From: Latrodectus hesperus
Lineage: Eukaryota > Arthropoda > Arachnida > Araneae > Theridiidae
Length of the DNA stretch: 64,000 nt
Reading direction: 5' to 3'
Assembly: GCA_037975125.1 (NCBI GenBank)
Contig: CM075851.1
Coordinates: forward strand, 119,876,908 to 119,940,907
Positions 44,206 to 57,007 of this stretch are shown one piece after another. The notes under the pieces are model-generated. The model ran no database searches. It was not told where the DNA came from and worked only from the letters and a program-made list of their open reading frames with translations. Position numbers and translations under genes: made by a program. Within the stretch, counting starts at the first letter, position 1. Every line of letters starts with the position of its first letter.

Positions 44206-45593
44206 ATTTATTTATCTTGAGGAAGATAGCACAGAATGAAAGACAGATTTAAAACAATTGACTTTCATAAATAATGGTAATTCTCTGTGAGTATCTGTAA
44301 CGATATTCAAACAAATATACTTAATTATATTTTTTATTATTTCCTTTTTTAAGTATGTAAAAGTCGTTTTTATTATGTTAGATTGTATCTGATTAATGAT
44401 TTTTTTTCTTGTCAATATCATTCTTTTGTATTTAGCTACTTTTGGCGTCTCTTTGAAAAAAGGCATACAATTATAAAATGAATAAATACAGTTTCCGATA
44501 AATTTCATAATTTCACGTGAGAGCAAAAACCCATTTTTTATCAATATTTTTGAGACTTTTCACATTTAATCATCAATAGAAAAATAAATGAAAAAAAGGA
44601 AATAAATGTCGCAAACAAACTAAATGACGCGAAGAAACAATAATTAGCTAAAGTATGTCACATTTATCAGTAAAAGAATTTAAAAATTTATTTTCAAGAA
44701 TTATTAAGAGTTGCAAGAATTTTGACTTCTGGACTAAGAAAAAAATGGGATAAGAATCTCATTCGCTAATTAAGCTTGACTAACCAATAAAATTTAAATT
44801 AAAAATTTTACATAATGTCCTTCGAAGTCGAGCTTTTTGTTAAATGTGTTGAGTGGTATATAAGGAATAATAAAACTACACATTATATAAAAGAATTTTT
44901 TTTCTAATTAAAACCTTGAACTATTTTACGTTTTTTAAAAATCGTGCCCTTGGAAATACAAAAATTTCATAATGCAACATGAAGCTTTAATTCATTCATG
45001 AAATAAAAGCGCTCTATAATATCAGAGTCACTTTAATCGCTGAAAGATATCCTAATAGCAAAGAAATTTATTAAAATCCATATCCACTTTAAAATCTACT
45101 GACATTCTTATAAATATAGCTTCCTTCAAAAGACTTTTCATGAAACAGCTTGAAAGACAGGAAAATCGGAGAAAATGTTGCTCAGTTGTATGGTAAATAA
45201 TGTAACTAGTTTTGTCAAACCATTCAAAGAAAAAGACAAATATTAAACCCAGAAACTTGTGATAAAAAATCAATTGAATTTTTATTGAATTCTTTGTAAC
45301 ACAAGTAAATAATTTTCTTATAATAATTACTTATACCATTACTTTTTTAACTTTTCTTTATATGCATGTAGTTGACGAAACGATAGTATTTTTATTAAAA
45401 ACAAAATGAGAGATTTACTGACAAGTCATTTGCAGTTCAATTGTCTTAAAATACAAATTGGCGATTATTTAACGCACATTTAATAACAACTTAGCGTGGT
45501 AAATCAATAAACGTCTTTATCAATAACTTTAATCGCATTAATTGTTGTGTTATAAAGAAGCTGAAAAAAACAACTTAGTTATAACATATCTTT

Positions 45594-45650
45594 AATTTTA
45601 CAAAGAAAAAGTTTTCAAATAATACTTGAAAATTTTTTCTTTGTAAAATT
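45594..45650. repeat. 25-bp-arm hairpin
   Basis: Arms 45594-45618 and 45626-45650, starting AATTTTACAAAGAAAAA on each strand, pair with one mismatch around a 7-base loop. Confidence 0.88.
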
Positions 45651-46640
45651 TTTATTAAATTATACTTAATCATAATTTGAACACTTCATCATAATCATAA
45701 TTTAAACACTTAATCATAATCATCATAATCAATAATAAATCATGATTTGAATACTTCATTTTTTAAGAGAATCCATTTTATCAATTTTTAATATGGCTAT
45801 GTTCTTTCAGTTGAAACTTTTATTTTACTCATACACTAAAATCATCTTTTATATGATACTTTCACATGTTACAATAAATTCTGGTCAATTTAAATAATTT
45901 TCACATAATATTGAACGCGCATGACTTATGTACAATGTAACTAAAAAATGTTGATAAACATCAAAGAATATTTATTTTAACAAAATTAGAAATTTTAGAA
46001 ATATCTTATAATTTTATAATTGTAAATATAATTTTATAATTTTATAATAATAAATATATATATATATATAATTAAATACCTATTAGTCAAATGGATGAGA
46101 CCAAATGCAAGAATAAAGAATAAGTAAAAGTCAACATCCACATAACTTTATTCGACATATTTCTATGTATAAATTCATTATGGCATTATTTTCATATCAT
46201 TGATATTTATATTCGCTGATATTCACTCTTGTTTAAAGTTCTGTATGATTTTCAGATGTAGTGATCTAAAATAAAGGACATTTATCATCTTGCTTCTAAT
46301 GAAAAACTATTTTATACTGACATTGCCAACGCTCTCACATGAATTTTAAAATGCATATACTGGATTCCACTTACATATTTATATAATTTGATGCATTTGA
46401 CCATTATTTTTATTGTACTTGTGTGTTGTATACTTTGATATAAATTATACATACTTGTTTCAATATCATAATACTTCATACTACAAACAGCAATTCCCCA
46501 CTTTGGTTTTTGGAGATTTTAACATACGCATGAATTGTTTAGATATTATGTATAAAGATAAAAATCTCAATTATTTATTTGTCTAATCACACACACACGA
46601 GATTTTTTATTGAAATGACTTTGGTCACCCTTGCGTATAA

Positions 46641-46681
<41 letters not shown>
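46641..46681. repeat. (TA)n microsatellite
   Basis: TA run of about 40 bp that abuts the left end of the CXC-type transposon at 46682. Confidence 0.95.
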
Positions 46682-47697
<1,016 letters not shown>

Positions 47698-50600
47698 TTG
47701 TTTTTGAATTTTGTACTTTAACTTGCACCAATTTTTTACTTCAGTTCTTGGAAATATCAATTAACACATTAAACAGACTTAATAGGATAAAAAGCTTCAC
47801 TAATTTATTTATCTTTTATAATTTTTTGACAATTTAAATTTAAATTTTTGAAAACCTTATAGTAAAATAGGGAAGGTTTTTCCTATTAGTTTAACTATAA
47901 TTTTGAATTTAATTGCTTTAAGCTTATTTTAAAATTTATGTTAGAAATAATTAACTGTCTATTTCAAAATTATACACAAAGTAACTTTTAATTCGTCTCT
48001 TATCCCAGAACAGTTCTGTAAAAAACAAATTGTTTGAAAAATTGTATACATTACAGTTTATCTCATTTTTTTAAAAAATTACAACATTATATGTAACTAA
48101 ATATATCGTTATAGTTTCGTATAGCAATATGTTTATATCTGTATAAAGTTATAATATTGTTGTTAAATTACCCTTTATAATATTATTTCTAAATTACTTA
48201 AAATTTTTAATGAACTTAAAGTCTTAAAGTTGTTATTTCTACAATTTCTCATAGCTTCACGCAATTTATTGTAATAATTGATATTCATAGCATTTAATTA
48301 AAATTTAAAAATATTTTTACATTAACTTTCATCAAATTTTTAATTATATTATTTATTAAACTAACTTTCATTTAAACTTATTTAACACCATTTATTGTGA
48401 TAATTTTATTTTATATCATCATATAAAGACAGAGGAGAATTGAAGTTTTAATTCTCTTTTATTAGGAGGCAGCTATTTCTATACCAAACAGTTAAAAATT
48501 TGTCGTAGTCACTCTAATGATAGCTTGAACACTTAAAAACATTTTTCATCTATATTATTCTTAAATTAATAAAGGAAAATAATCTGAAATGTAAAAAAGA
48601 TAAAAGAAATTAAACTAGAAAAGAAAGAAAATCAATTTAAAAGTTATTTGCTTGCCAATACTATATTTACGCTTTAAAAAAGTTATGGTTAGAATTAGAT
48701 TCTTTGCAAGTAATAAATATTTCAAGCAAATTTTATCTACTATATAAATATAAGTTTTTCATTTCAATAATAAAAATATAATATATGCATTGCATAGCTA
48801 ATTATTACTTCAGGATTAAGCAGTTTTCCTTTTTAACTCATAAATATGGTGATAAATCAAATATGATTACTGTAATTTATCAAAATCATGAGCTAAATTT
48901 TGTTTGATCATTCCCTTTTAAAGAAACCCAATAGACTAAAATGAATAAAAGTATTATAAACTTAATTGAGGTTAATTATACTTTTTGGCGAAGTGGTAAA
49001 TGTTCCAATTCTTATCAGGTTACTACGTAACACTTAGTTTTCTTTTATCATTTACTATTAAAATGATTACTTAATATATATTTAGTTTCCTTGTATTTAA
49101 GCTTTTTTCACGCATAAATTTTATTCATTTCAAACATGACATGTCAAATTCTACATAAATTACAAATTCAAATTTAATTAATCTCTTCCAAAATGACATA
49201 CTTCTAATATAAGATAAAACGTTTCACTCGAACTTATTCTATTTAATTAAATAGTTGTATTAATTAAATTGTGCGGTAATTAAATAGTTGTAAACTCGTA
49301 TAACTATTGTGTAACATTTTCTATTAGTAACACGTATTAACATAATTTTAATAAATTTCTTTTCCTTATTCTCTAAAGGAAAGGAGGAATATATTAAATT
49401 TATAATATATTATTTAATTATAAAATAATGAATAAATATTCTTACGTAGTGTCGAAATATTTGGCACTGTAAAAAACTATTCGTAAAAATAACTTATTAT
49501 ACATCCAATTGAAGTATTATACATCCAAAAAAAGGAAAGATAAAATGTTTATCAAAGTATCTTAGAATTTTATTTTAGTTGCTGTTTAAAAACTAAATAT
49601 AAAGTTTTTCCTTTATTAAGGAATTGAACATTACTTGAAATTTATTTTGAGAATTATTTCTTGAATTTATATACATACATAATAATAGTATTTTACAAAA
49701 TATTCAATTCAATTTTTTGTTAGTCTCGACTCGTATCTATTGTTTTAATCTTGAATTTTATAAAAGTACCAATTAGATTTTAAAACTCATATAATGCCAA
49801 AAAGCACTGTCATTTTACAGTACATATGAATAAGCTTATAATTTACTTAATGCTGGTAGATGAGAAAAAACTTTGGCTTTCATTTTGGTAGTTGTGAGTT
49901 TGATTTTCACCTTTTGTGAATGTTTGTAGTAGTTTGAAAAATACAGCTTAAATTATAGTTTCCGGTAGAATTTGCACTCAGTTACAATATACGACAATAG
50001 CATAGTTCCCTTTATGAATCTGTTATAAGTAGATTTATATTATAATGAACATGAAAGCATTTTGAAATATTTATTTAAGTTTAAAAGCGTTTAACAGGTT
50101 AGGCATACTTAGTAATACGTTCCACCTTTTTCAAAATGGAAAATACTTGTCACATCTCAGATTCTATTGCACAGTAAATAAGAAAATCGATTCCGTTTTT
50201 TGCATCAACTGCAGTAACTGCTTGCTTCTGTTCTAAATTTTTCTTGCTACATGTGAATATTATGTATAGAAAGCACTTTTGTAGAATGAAGGCAAAATGG
50301 ATGCTCAAATGCCTCAATTCTAGTAATTTCACATCACCTTGGAGACTCCGAAACAGACTTTGGATTTTATGGATTGCCTAAATGGTTTCAAATTACTTAT
50401 TTTTATTTAATTCATCTTCTTTGAAATTAATTGATAAAAATTGAGATTAAAAAATATATTCTAATTAAGGTGAAATTAATACCAAATAATCATCTCAGTG
50501 AATAACTTTATCAGAAATATGAAAGTATCCTCAATACTCAGTTTTCGATTACTTTTATTTCGGAAATTTCATCTTTCCCGAGATACGCAATTTCTTCTAT

Positions 50601-51850
50601 TTCTCTGTGGTAATATTATTTGCGTAGAGTTCAGTGCATGTGCTATCATGAACGATCAGTGCCGGGTGCCGTTTAAGCATTTTAATTACTATTAATCATT
50701 TTTAAGTTTCTTAAACTTCTGTTCAGTTTTCTTTCATTTGTTAGCAAGTTACAGTGATTAAATTACTGAAGAAGTGTGGCATTAATAATGCACTGGTAGG
50801 TAGAGAGGGTAGTTTTTCTGATGAGAACTCAAATGCTGATTAAGAAGAGGTTTCAAAGACTGGTTTTCTGACAAAGAAGGTTCAAAGGCTTCTTTTCAAA
50901 ATAGATTGGAAATTTGAAATATTATTTCGCATTTGTATTATTTTATAAATTTAAAAAACTGTAAATTCATTATAAGGGTCAGCAATAAAATTTTATCCTT
51001 TCAAAAACTATATGAAAAAGATAGTACGTCTTATCTGTTGGAAAATACAGCATTTATTCTTCGTTATAAAATATTAATTTTCTGTTAAAAAAATTCTATT
51101 ACAATTCTATTTAATACAGCAATGTTCTAATTTTAAAATTAAAAAAATGTTCACTATTTCTGGCATAAGATAAGCATTCTAAACACCTCTATATTTTATC
51201 CAGATTTAAACTATAGTAAAACAATTTGTTTTAAATTTTTTCCATTGTATACCGAGTTGTCAGTTAAATGATTATCATTATGGCTAAGTGATACTAATCG
51301 TTGGATTTAATGCTCTCGTCAAAAATAGATGCTTATAATGGTTTGCAGTGCATCGAAATTCGCCAAGCAGATGTTCCTAAAATATTTTTAATATATTTAA
51401 TGTAGTTCCGGAAAAATACTTTATAAGCAAAGTGTATATCAATAATAGCGATATATCCCTGTAAAAAATTTCTTAATATTTTTTGCAATTTAACTTCAAA
51501 TAACATTTAAAATTATATTGTTTCAAAAATACCACAAATTCTTTTAACTTTATTAACAATATAAATCATAAATGTATCTTTAATATATATATACACACAA
51601 AACACGACAAATTTGATACTTCAAATGTTATCAAAGGCAGTTTATCTTCTCCACAAAGAAACAATGTTTTCACTAATTCACCTACCAAAAAAATGATATT
51701 CTTTTATTTTCTAGTTTTTAATCACGTTGTTAAATATATTTAACTGATTTTACATTATTTAATAGAATCTCTTCAGGTATTTATATTAATTTATTTCTAA
51801 AATTTATTAGTAATTAAGTTGTAAAATTATATTTTAAATCAGCTATAATA
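47698..51850. other. AT-rich intergenic DNA
   Basis: No recognisable gene, SINE or transposon end over about 4.1 kb. Open frames are under 70 codons and motif-free. Confidence 0.5.
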
Positions 51851-51907
51851 ATTATTATTTAATATCTTGGAAAAGCAAGTATTTTTTCAAAGATATTAAA
51901 TAATAAT
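51851..51907. repeat. 18-bp perfect-arm hairpin 23 bases from the LTR element
   Basis: ATTATTATTTAATATCTT at 51851-51868 pairs exactly with 51890-51907. The loop is 21 bases. The retrotransposon's 5' LTR begins 23 bases further on. Confidence 0.9.
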
Positions 51908-51930
51908 ATTACAGCGTATACATTAACAAC

Positions 51931-52197
51931 TATAGCGCTCTCTGTCTACAGTACCACCCATGACGTCCTCAACTGGGAAGCGAGTCTCTCTCCAGCTACC
52001 GTAGGAATGAGACGTATATCCATGACTCTCATGTTTACCCTATTCCATTTAACTTTATATGTTTAGATGTAATTTTGTTTTATTTGTAGTATATGTATCT
52101 GTGTTGTGCTCAAATTGTACCCTAAATTGTAATAAATTATTTTGAGCTATTTAAGGAACTCATTTCTTTGTTCCTATTAAACCAGATAAGTGCTACA
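51931..52197 (+). repeat. 5' LTR
   Basis: Begins TATAGCGCTCTCTG and ends GTGCTACA, imperfect TGTAG…CTACA-type termini with G to A in the second position. Contains an AATAAA-type signal at about 52129. It has TGACGTCC at 51961, where the other LTR has a perfect TGACGTCA. Confidence 0.95.
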
Positions 52198-52204
52198 AAA
52201 AAAA

Positions 52205-52221
52205 TGGCTACCCAACGTGAG
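52205..52221 (+). promoter_or_regulatory. primer-binding-site-like sequence
   Basis: TGGCTACCCAACGTGAG lies eight bases after the LTR, starting with the TGG expected to pair with a tRNA CCA end. The priming tRNA was not identified. The gap of seven A residues is larger than usual. Confidence 0.7.
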
Positions 52222-53858
52222 ACCCGAGTTCGAGTTTCTTTTCGCTGTTAAAAATAAATTCTACCCAGAATTAAATTTCGTTGTTGGAGGAGAACTAAAA
52301 AATTTTACAGGTTACCTCCTGATGTGTTGTGTTTTATGGATTCATGAGAAATATAATCTCATCCGAGATTATTGTTCAATTGGAATGTCTCCTTCGATTG
52401 CAATATCCCGTTTTCGATTTTTAGAATTCCAGATAAGTTTCTCTGTTACTATTTTTATATTTCTAATACCTCCTAATTAATTTTGAAGAATTACAATTAA
52501 GGAAGTAATTAATAAATGTTAATGTTTAAGCACTTATGAATATAAAACAGTATAAAAAGTTTCTTTATAAGTTGTGTTTCGATGAAAGTGTTATTATTTT
52601 ATGTTCTTGAATTTTGAACAGTATTATTACTTGCGAGTATAGTTATTTGTTTGATTTGGTAAATCTGTTTCATATCTTATTAAATACATAATATTTTGTA
52701 TTAAAGTATTGAATTAAAAGAAACATTTATTTTATTATTATATTTGAAGTATTATAGTATATGTGCGTGAATTATATGATAAGAACATTATGAACAATAA
52801 GTAAAATATCTGTTAATTCTGAATATTATATTTGAAAATATCTTCTTCACAGTGAGATAGTGTTTTAAAATTGAGTATCTAACAGAATTTAATTGTCTGA
52901 TGAGTGTGCATTTTTCATGCGATGATACTTTTGTTCTGATTTAAAACACGAAACAAGGCGCCGCAAACGACCGTTGTTATTGCTTTCATATACGCCTCAC
53001 TGTCTAGCCTTTCAATATCTATGAGTTCAGTATATATTAATGCTTATTTTTTTATTTTTTCGTCATTCACTTTCTGTTTAGAATCTTTGTGTTTTATTCT
53101 TTTAGTAATTGGTTTCATTGAATAAAGAATGAAAATATATTGTTTTTCCATGTATATTTAAGGTTATATATTAAGATAATAAAATTATTATTAATATTTT
53201 GGTAAAAGGAATCAGAATTGATATTTTAAAAAATTGAAGAACTTTTAAGTTAAATAAAAAGTCAATAAAACATTTTGTTATTTATATATAAAATATTCTT
53301 TGAATGCATATGATTAAGTTATCTAAATTAATATAATTTGAATTATTGAATGTGGTATTAAAGTATTGATAAAATATAATTTATAAACAAAGGTATATTT
53401 AGTGATTTGGTAATTACTCGTATAAGACGAAAGCAAAGAATTACGAAGAAAACGAAAATAAAAGCTTCATGGTAGAATTTTGAAATGCTTTGTTTTGTCT
53501 TTGTTTGATTTGAAATATATAATAAGAGTGATTCCTTATAAATTTAGTAAGATTAATATAATAAAATTGATTTGATTATTTTATGACGGTGAATATCATC
53601 TGAATATTTCAGGTTTATTTACAATAATTAAAGAGTTCATTTTATTTGCAATAATTGTTTAAATAAATAATAATAGGTTACACTTTACTTATGTTTAAAG
53701 TTAAAAGGTTTATATTTTCACATAATATTGTACTTAAGACTGATGGTGTTTAAATTTCGTTTTAACTAAAATAAAGAACCACATGTTTAAAAAATCAGTA
53801 TTTTAAATCAGTTGAAAATAACTTATAAGAATATATAAGAACTCTTAAAAATAAGCAC
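52222..53858 (+). other. long untranslated leader of the LTR element
   Basis: About 1.64 kb between the PBS-like site and the first Gag codon carries no Gag motif. A 96-codon frame at 52190-52480 starts inside the LTR end and has no known domain. The leader is much longer than the few hundred bases usual for gypsy elements. It may have gained foreign sequence, although no nested transposon end was recognised. Confidence 0.6.
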
Positions 53859-54233
53859 ATGCAAAAAAATGGCCTTCCTTGGGAAAGGAAAAAAAGAAGA
53901 TTTGAGAAACCTCGCTACAGAAATGGGGCTAGGGTAGCAGATGATCTAAAAGTAATTCAACTGAAAGATATTATAACCAAATCAAAAGATTATGATGAAG
54001 AATTAGTGAAAAATGTGCTAACTAATATAATAGAAGAACGGCTTGAAAAAGAAAAACAAGCTGAATGCGAAAAAATTGCCAAAGAAGAAGAAGAACTGTG
54101 CATTGACAAAGAAATAGTGTATAAATTGCAACGCTTAAAACTTCAAGTGGAAGCTCAGAAGGTACTTTTCTCCACTGCCACAGCTCCAGCCAGTGAAACA
54201 GAGAAGTCTGAATCTAATTCTCCCAAAATTTAA
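53859..54233 (+). CDS. Gag N-terminal region (broken)
   Basis: A 124-codon frame starting ATG at 53859. Residues about 30-110 are highly charged and likely coiled coil (DYDEELVKNVLTNIIEERLE, then KEKQAECEKIAKEEEELC). This is a helical N-terminal Gag layout known from arthropod gypsy elements. It ends at TAA just after SNSPKI, where the second Gag piece is already open in the +1 frame (54193 on). That places a small indel near 54215-54230. The ATG choice is by position and could lie upstream. Confidence 0.8.
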   Translation: MQKNGLPWERKKRRFEKPRYRNGARVADDLKVIQLKDIITKSKDYDEELVKNVLTNIIEERLEKEKQAECEKIAKEEEELCIDKEIVYKLQRLKLQVEAQKVLFSTATAPASETEKSESNSPKI

Positions 54234-54765
54234 TCCCAATAAAGATGAAATAGGACTTTATCTGACAGTATTTGAACGACAATTAAAATTAGTGAATACA
54301 CTTGAAAGCAATTGGATGCTGTACTTGATAGGCTCATTGCCAGCCGAAATAAATCAATTAATAGCTAGAGAAAATGAAGATGCTAAAGATTACTCAAAGG
54401 CGAAAGCGATGCTCTTGAAGCGTTATAGATTTACATCAGATAGGTTTCGGCAGATGTTCTCGCAACATAGAAAAAGTGCAGAAGTAACATGGAAAGACTT
54501 CTATTTTGAAATTAAATCGTATTTCGAGGGATGGGTAAAGGAGTTGAATATCATCACTTTTGAGAAATTGCAAGATTTAATTATAGCTGACCAATTAAAG
54601 AAAAGAACACCTCCAGAGGTTAGAGAACATTTTGTTGATCAATGGTCAGAGCTGAATGATCCTTTAGAATTTGCAGAAAAGCTTGACAGTTATGAAAATG
54701 TAAGACTGAGAATGAAAAAAAATTCACCTATCTTTGCTAAGAAGCCAAATTTCAAAGACTGTTAA
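54193..54765 (+). CDS. Gag with SCAN-like capsid domain (broken)
   Basis: A 190-codon frame whose real content begins with PKFNPNKDEIGLYLTVFERQ. The annotated ATG is only the first in frame. Residues about 76-172 resemble the SCAN/retroviral-capsid C-terminal fold: RYRFTSDRFRQMFSQHRKS, TWKDFYFEIKSYFEGW, FEKLQDLIIADQLKKRTPPE and KLDSYENVR. SCAN domains of vertebrate zinc-finger proteins are held to derive from gypsy-type Gag, so the resemblance is expected. The frame ends in TAA at 54763. The protein continues one frame over (TVKSLNYKPLN) towards the zinc knuckle, a second +1 change. Confidence 0.85.
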   Translation: MKQRSLNLILPKFNPNKDEIGLYLTVFERQLKLVNTLESNWMLYLIGSLPAEINQLIARENEDAKDYSKAKAMLLKRYRFTSDRFRQMFSQHRKSAEVTWKDFYFEIKSYFEGWVKELNIITFEKLQDLIIADQLKKRTPPEVREHFVDQWSELNDPLEFAEKLDSYENVRLRMKKNSPIFAKKPNFKDC

Positions 54766-54869
54766 ATCTTTAAACTATAAGCCTCTTAACTCTAGGGCAA
54801 ATAACAAAATCAAATATTCCAACTATGAAAGTCCAAAATTTAGTAAAGACAAGCCAGAAAGAAGATTTT

Positions 54870-54940
54870 CGGTTCATTGATATGGATGTAGTAATCCTGG
54901 TTTTATTCAGTCTAAGTGTCCAAAGTGCAACATATTAAAA
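54870..54940 (+). pseudogene. Gag zinc knuckle with nonsense codon
   Basis: In the Pol frame the sequence reads RRFSVH-stop-YGCSNPGFIQSKCPKCN. The stop (TGA, about 54879) sits where the first Cys of a C-x2-C-x9-C-x2-C knuckle is expected; the remaining Cys residues are present. A single TGT or TGC to TGA change explains it. Confidence 0.75.
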
Positions 54941-54973
54941 GAAGAGGCTAAAACAGTTGTTAATGGTGTAAAA

Positions 54974-55420
54974 TTGTATACCGCACAAGCTTCAGATTCA
55001 TTGTCTAGCTCAATTTTTTTTACTGTTTGTGGTGAAAAAGCAGCTTTTTGTGCCGACACAGGTGCATCAAATTCCATTGCGGGAGAGAGATTTTTTTACT
55101 TTATTGAAAGAGAAAGGTTTAAATTTCAAAAGAAGAATATCATAATGGTACTTGCCGATGGAAAAGAAGGAAATGTCCCAGCTTTGACAACAGTCGTAAA
55201 TCTTGATGTAAAAGGAAAGAAAGTTCGTAGAAAATTAATTGCGTTACCAAACGCCAAAGGCAATAGAACATTGCTTGGCACTGACTTTCTCCAGGCTGCT
55301 AGTATTGTGCTTAACATCCAGAATGGCACTTGGAATTTTAGGGAATATCCACACAGACATTACCCATTTTATCGTGAACCATCCGAAACCGTAAGTACTG
55401 AAAAAGTATTAATGTCGTAG
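54974..55420 (+). CDS. retropepsin (aspartic protease) of the LTR element
   Basis: A 148-codon frame in the same phase as RT and integrase. The active-site motif ADTGAS is at residues 27-32 and the family's second hallmark, RTLLGTDFLQ, at about 98-107. Between them lie flap-like strands (VLADGKEGNVPALTT). It ends at TAG 55418-55420, with RT following in the same frame 18 bases later, so the stop is probably a point mutation rather than a designed boundary. The first ATG is arbitrary, as the domain belongs to a polyprotein. Confidence 0.88.
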   Translation: MYTAQASDSLSSSIFFTVCGEKAAFCADTGASNSIAGERFFYFIERERFKFQKKNIIMVLADGKEGNVPALTTVVNLDVKGKKVRRKLIALPNAKGNRTLLGTDFLQAASIVLNIQNGTWNFREYPHRHYPFYREPSETVSTEKVLMS

Positions 55421-55438
55421 AAATTAACTTCTCCTGAT

Positions 55439-57007
55439 ATGTCTGCTGAAATTTCAGAAATCTCTAATTCCGTGAAATTGAGAAATGATGAAGGAAAACA
55501 CTTGACAAGAGAACAACGTGACAAATTAAATTCATTGCTGGAAGAATTTGAAGATAACTTCAAGCCAGGGGGAGAACCTACTCCTTTTATTGAACATAGA
55601 ATCCAGACTGGAAATAGCCTACCTGTTTCTGAACCTCCATATAGAATGACACCTGCAAAGAAAGAGTTATTGAAGAGAGAGCTAGATTCCTTACTAATAG
55701 AAGGAATAATTGAGGAATGTGAATCTCCTTATGCAAGTCCTGTGGTATTAGTGCCTAAACCGAACGGTACCATCAGATTGTTCATTGATTACCATAAGTT
55801 AAAGACTATTCCGGATAACTATCCACTACCTAGAATGGGTGATTTATTGACTGAAGCCAAGTCGACGAAATACATGTCTACGATAGACTTAAGATCTGAT
55901 TATCATCAGGTCAAAGTTCATGAATCAGACCAAGAGAAGACTGCCTTCATCTGTCCGTATGGAACTTTTAAATTTTTACGTATGCCTTTTGGGTTGCGCA
56001 ACGCACCAGCAACTTTTCAACGTCTTATTGATAAATTTAGATCTGGTCTCAAAGATGTTTTTGCATTGTCATACCTTGACGATATCATTATCTTATCAGA
56101 AATTTTTGATGAACATTTATCAGATTTACGAAAAGTGTTTGAAAGACTTTCTATATTTAAACTGAACGTTAACAGAAGCAAATGTCATTTTTCTTGTGAC
56201 AGAGTGAAGTATTTAGGCCATTGGATAACTGAAAAAGGTGTAGCTGAAAAAGTGGATGCTGACAAAGTATCTTCTATTCAAAAAATTCCAACACCAAAAT
56301 GCGCTAAAGAAGTTCAGTCCTTCCTACAGATTTGTTCCTGGTTCTCGAGATATGTTCCCCATTTTTCTGAAGTTGCTAGGCCCCTTAGTGACTTAACTAA
56401 AAAGAATAAACAATGGACATGGGGTGATACAAAGCAGAATGCATTTGAAGAGTTAAAAAGACGGCTGATCTCACCACCTGTGTTGTCTCAGCCAGATGGA
56501 TCTAAACCATTCCTCATAAGAACTGATGCGAGTAATCACGCTTTAGGAGCAGTCCTTATCCAAGGAAAAAGACCGGAAGAACATGTGATTGCGTATGCCA
56601 GTCGATTGCTCAGTTCGGCAGAAAGAAATTATTCAACTACTGAAAGCGAAGCACTAGCGGTGGTATGGGCTCTTGAAAAGTTCCGTGACTATGTGGAAAA
56701 TCAGGAAATTATTATTGCATCAGATCACCAACTCTTGAAGTGGTTTATAAGTATTAAATCGCCATCCGGACGCTTAGCTCGATGGGCTCTTCAAATCCAG
56801 TCATATCATCCGAAAATTCTTTACACTCCAGGAAGATCAAATGTAATTGCAGATCTTCTGTCCAGACCATTTGATACAGTGGACAAATTTGTTTGTAACT
56901 TGAACACTATTTCCATTGATTTACCATCCCGGAAATCTAAAGATATTCGCGAAGAACAATTGAAGTATGAAGATCTAAGAAAGATCATAGACTGCTTTGA
57001 AAATTGA
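55439..57007 (+). CDS. reverse transcriptase and RNase H of the LTR element
   Basis: A 522-codon frame. RT residues about 60-260 include SPYASPVVLVPKPNGTIRLF and STIDLRSDYHQVKV (first Asp at 150; the usual SGYHQ reads SDYHQ). PFGLRNAPATFQ follows, then YLDDIII (212-218) with the catalytic pair D214/D215. The usual DYRKLN reads DYHKLK. RNase H of the Ty3 type spans about 355-475: RTDASNHALGAVL (D363), TESEALAVVWALEKF (E403), SDHQLLKW (D429), NVIADLLSR (D472). All catalytic acids are retained. It ends at TGA 57005-57007 in the tether before integrase, most simply a TGG to TGA change. Confidence 0.95.
   Translation: MSAEISEISNSVKLRNDEGKHLTREQRDKLNSLLEEFEDNFKPGGEPTPFIEHRIQTGNSLPVSEPPYRMTPAKKELLKRELDSLLIEGIIEECESPYASPVVLVPKPNGTIRLFIDYHKLKTIPDNYPLPRMGDLLTEAKSTKYMSTIDLRSDYHQVKVHESDQEKTAFICPYGTFKFLRMPFGLRNAPATFQRLIDKFRSGLKDVFALSYLDDIIILSEIFDEHLSDLRKVFERLSIFKLNVNRSKCHFSCDRVKYLGHWITEKGVAEKVDADKVSSIQKIPTPKCAKEVQSFLQICSWFSRYVPHFSEVARPLSDLTKKNKQWTWGDTKQNAFEELKRRLISPPVLSQPDGSKPFLIRTDASNHALGAVLIQGKRPEEHVIAYASRLLSSAERNYSTTESEALAVVWALEKFRDYVENQEIIIASDHQLLKWFISIKSPSGRLARWALQIQSYHPKILYTPGRSNVIADLLSRPFDTVDKFVCNLNTISIDLPSRKSKDIREEQLKYEDLRKIIDCFEN

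Noticed and set aside
44212..44544. 110-codon minus-strand gene
   Set aside because: Composition is what random AT-rich DNA gives (Lys, Ile, Asn, Phe); no domain.
54215..54235. Programmed -1 ribosomal frameshift at CCCAAAATTTAA
   Set aside because: The required change is +1, the canonical slippery phase does not fit, and the element has several other disabling mutations.
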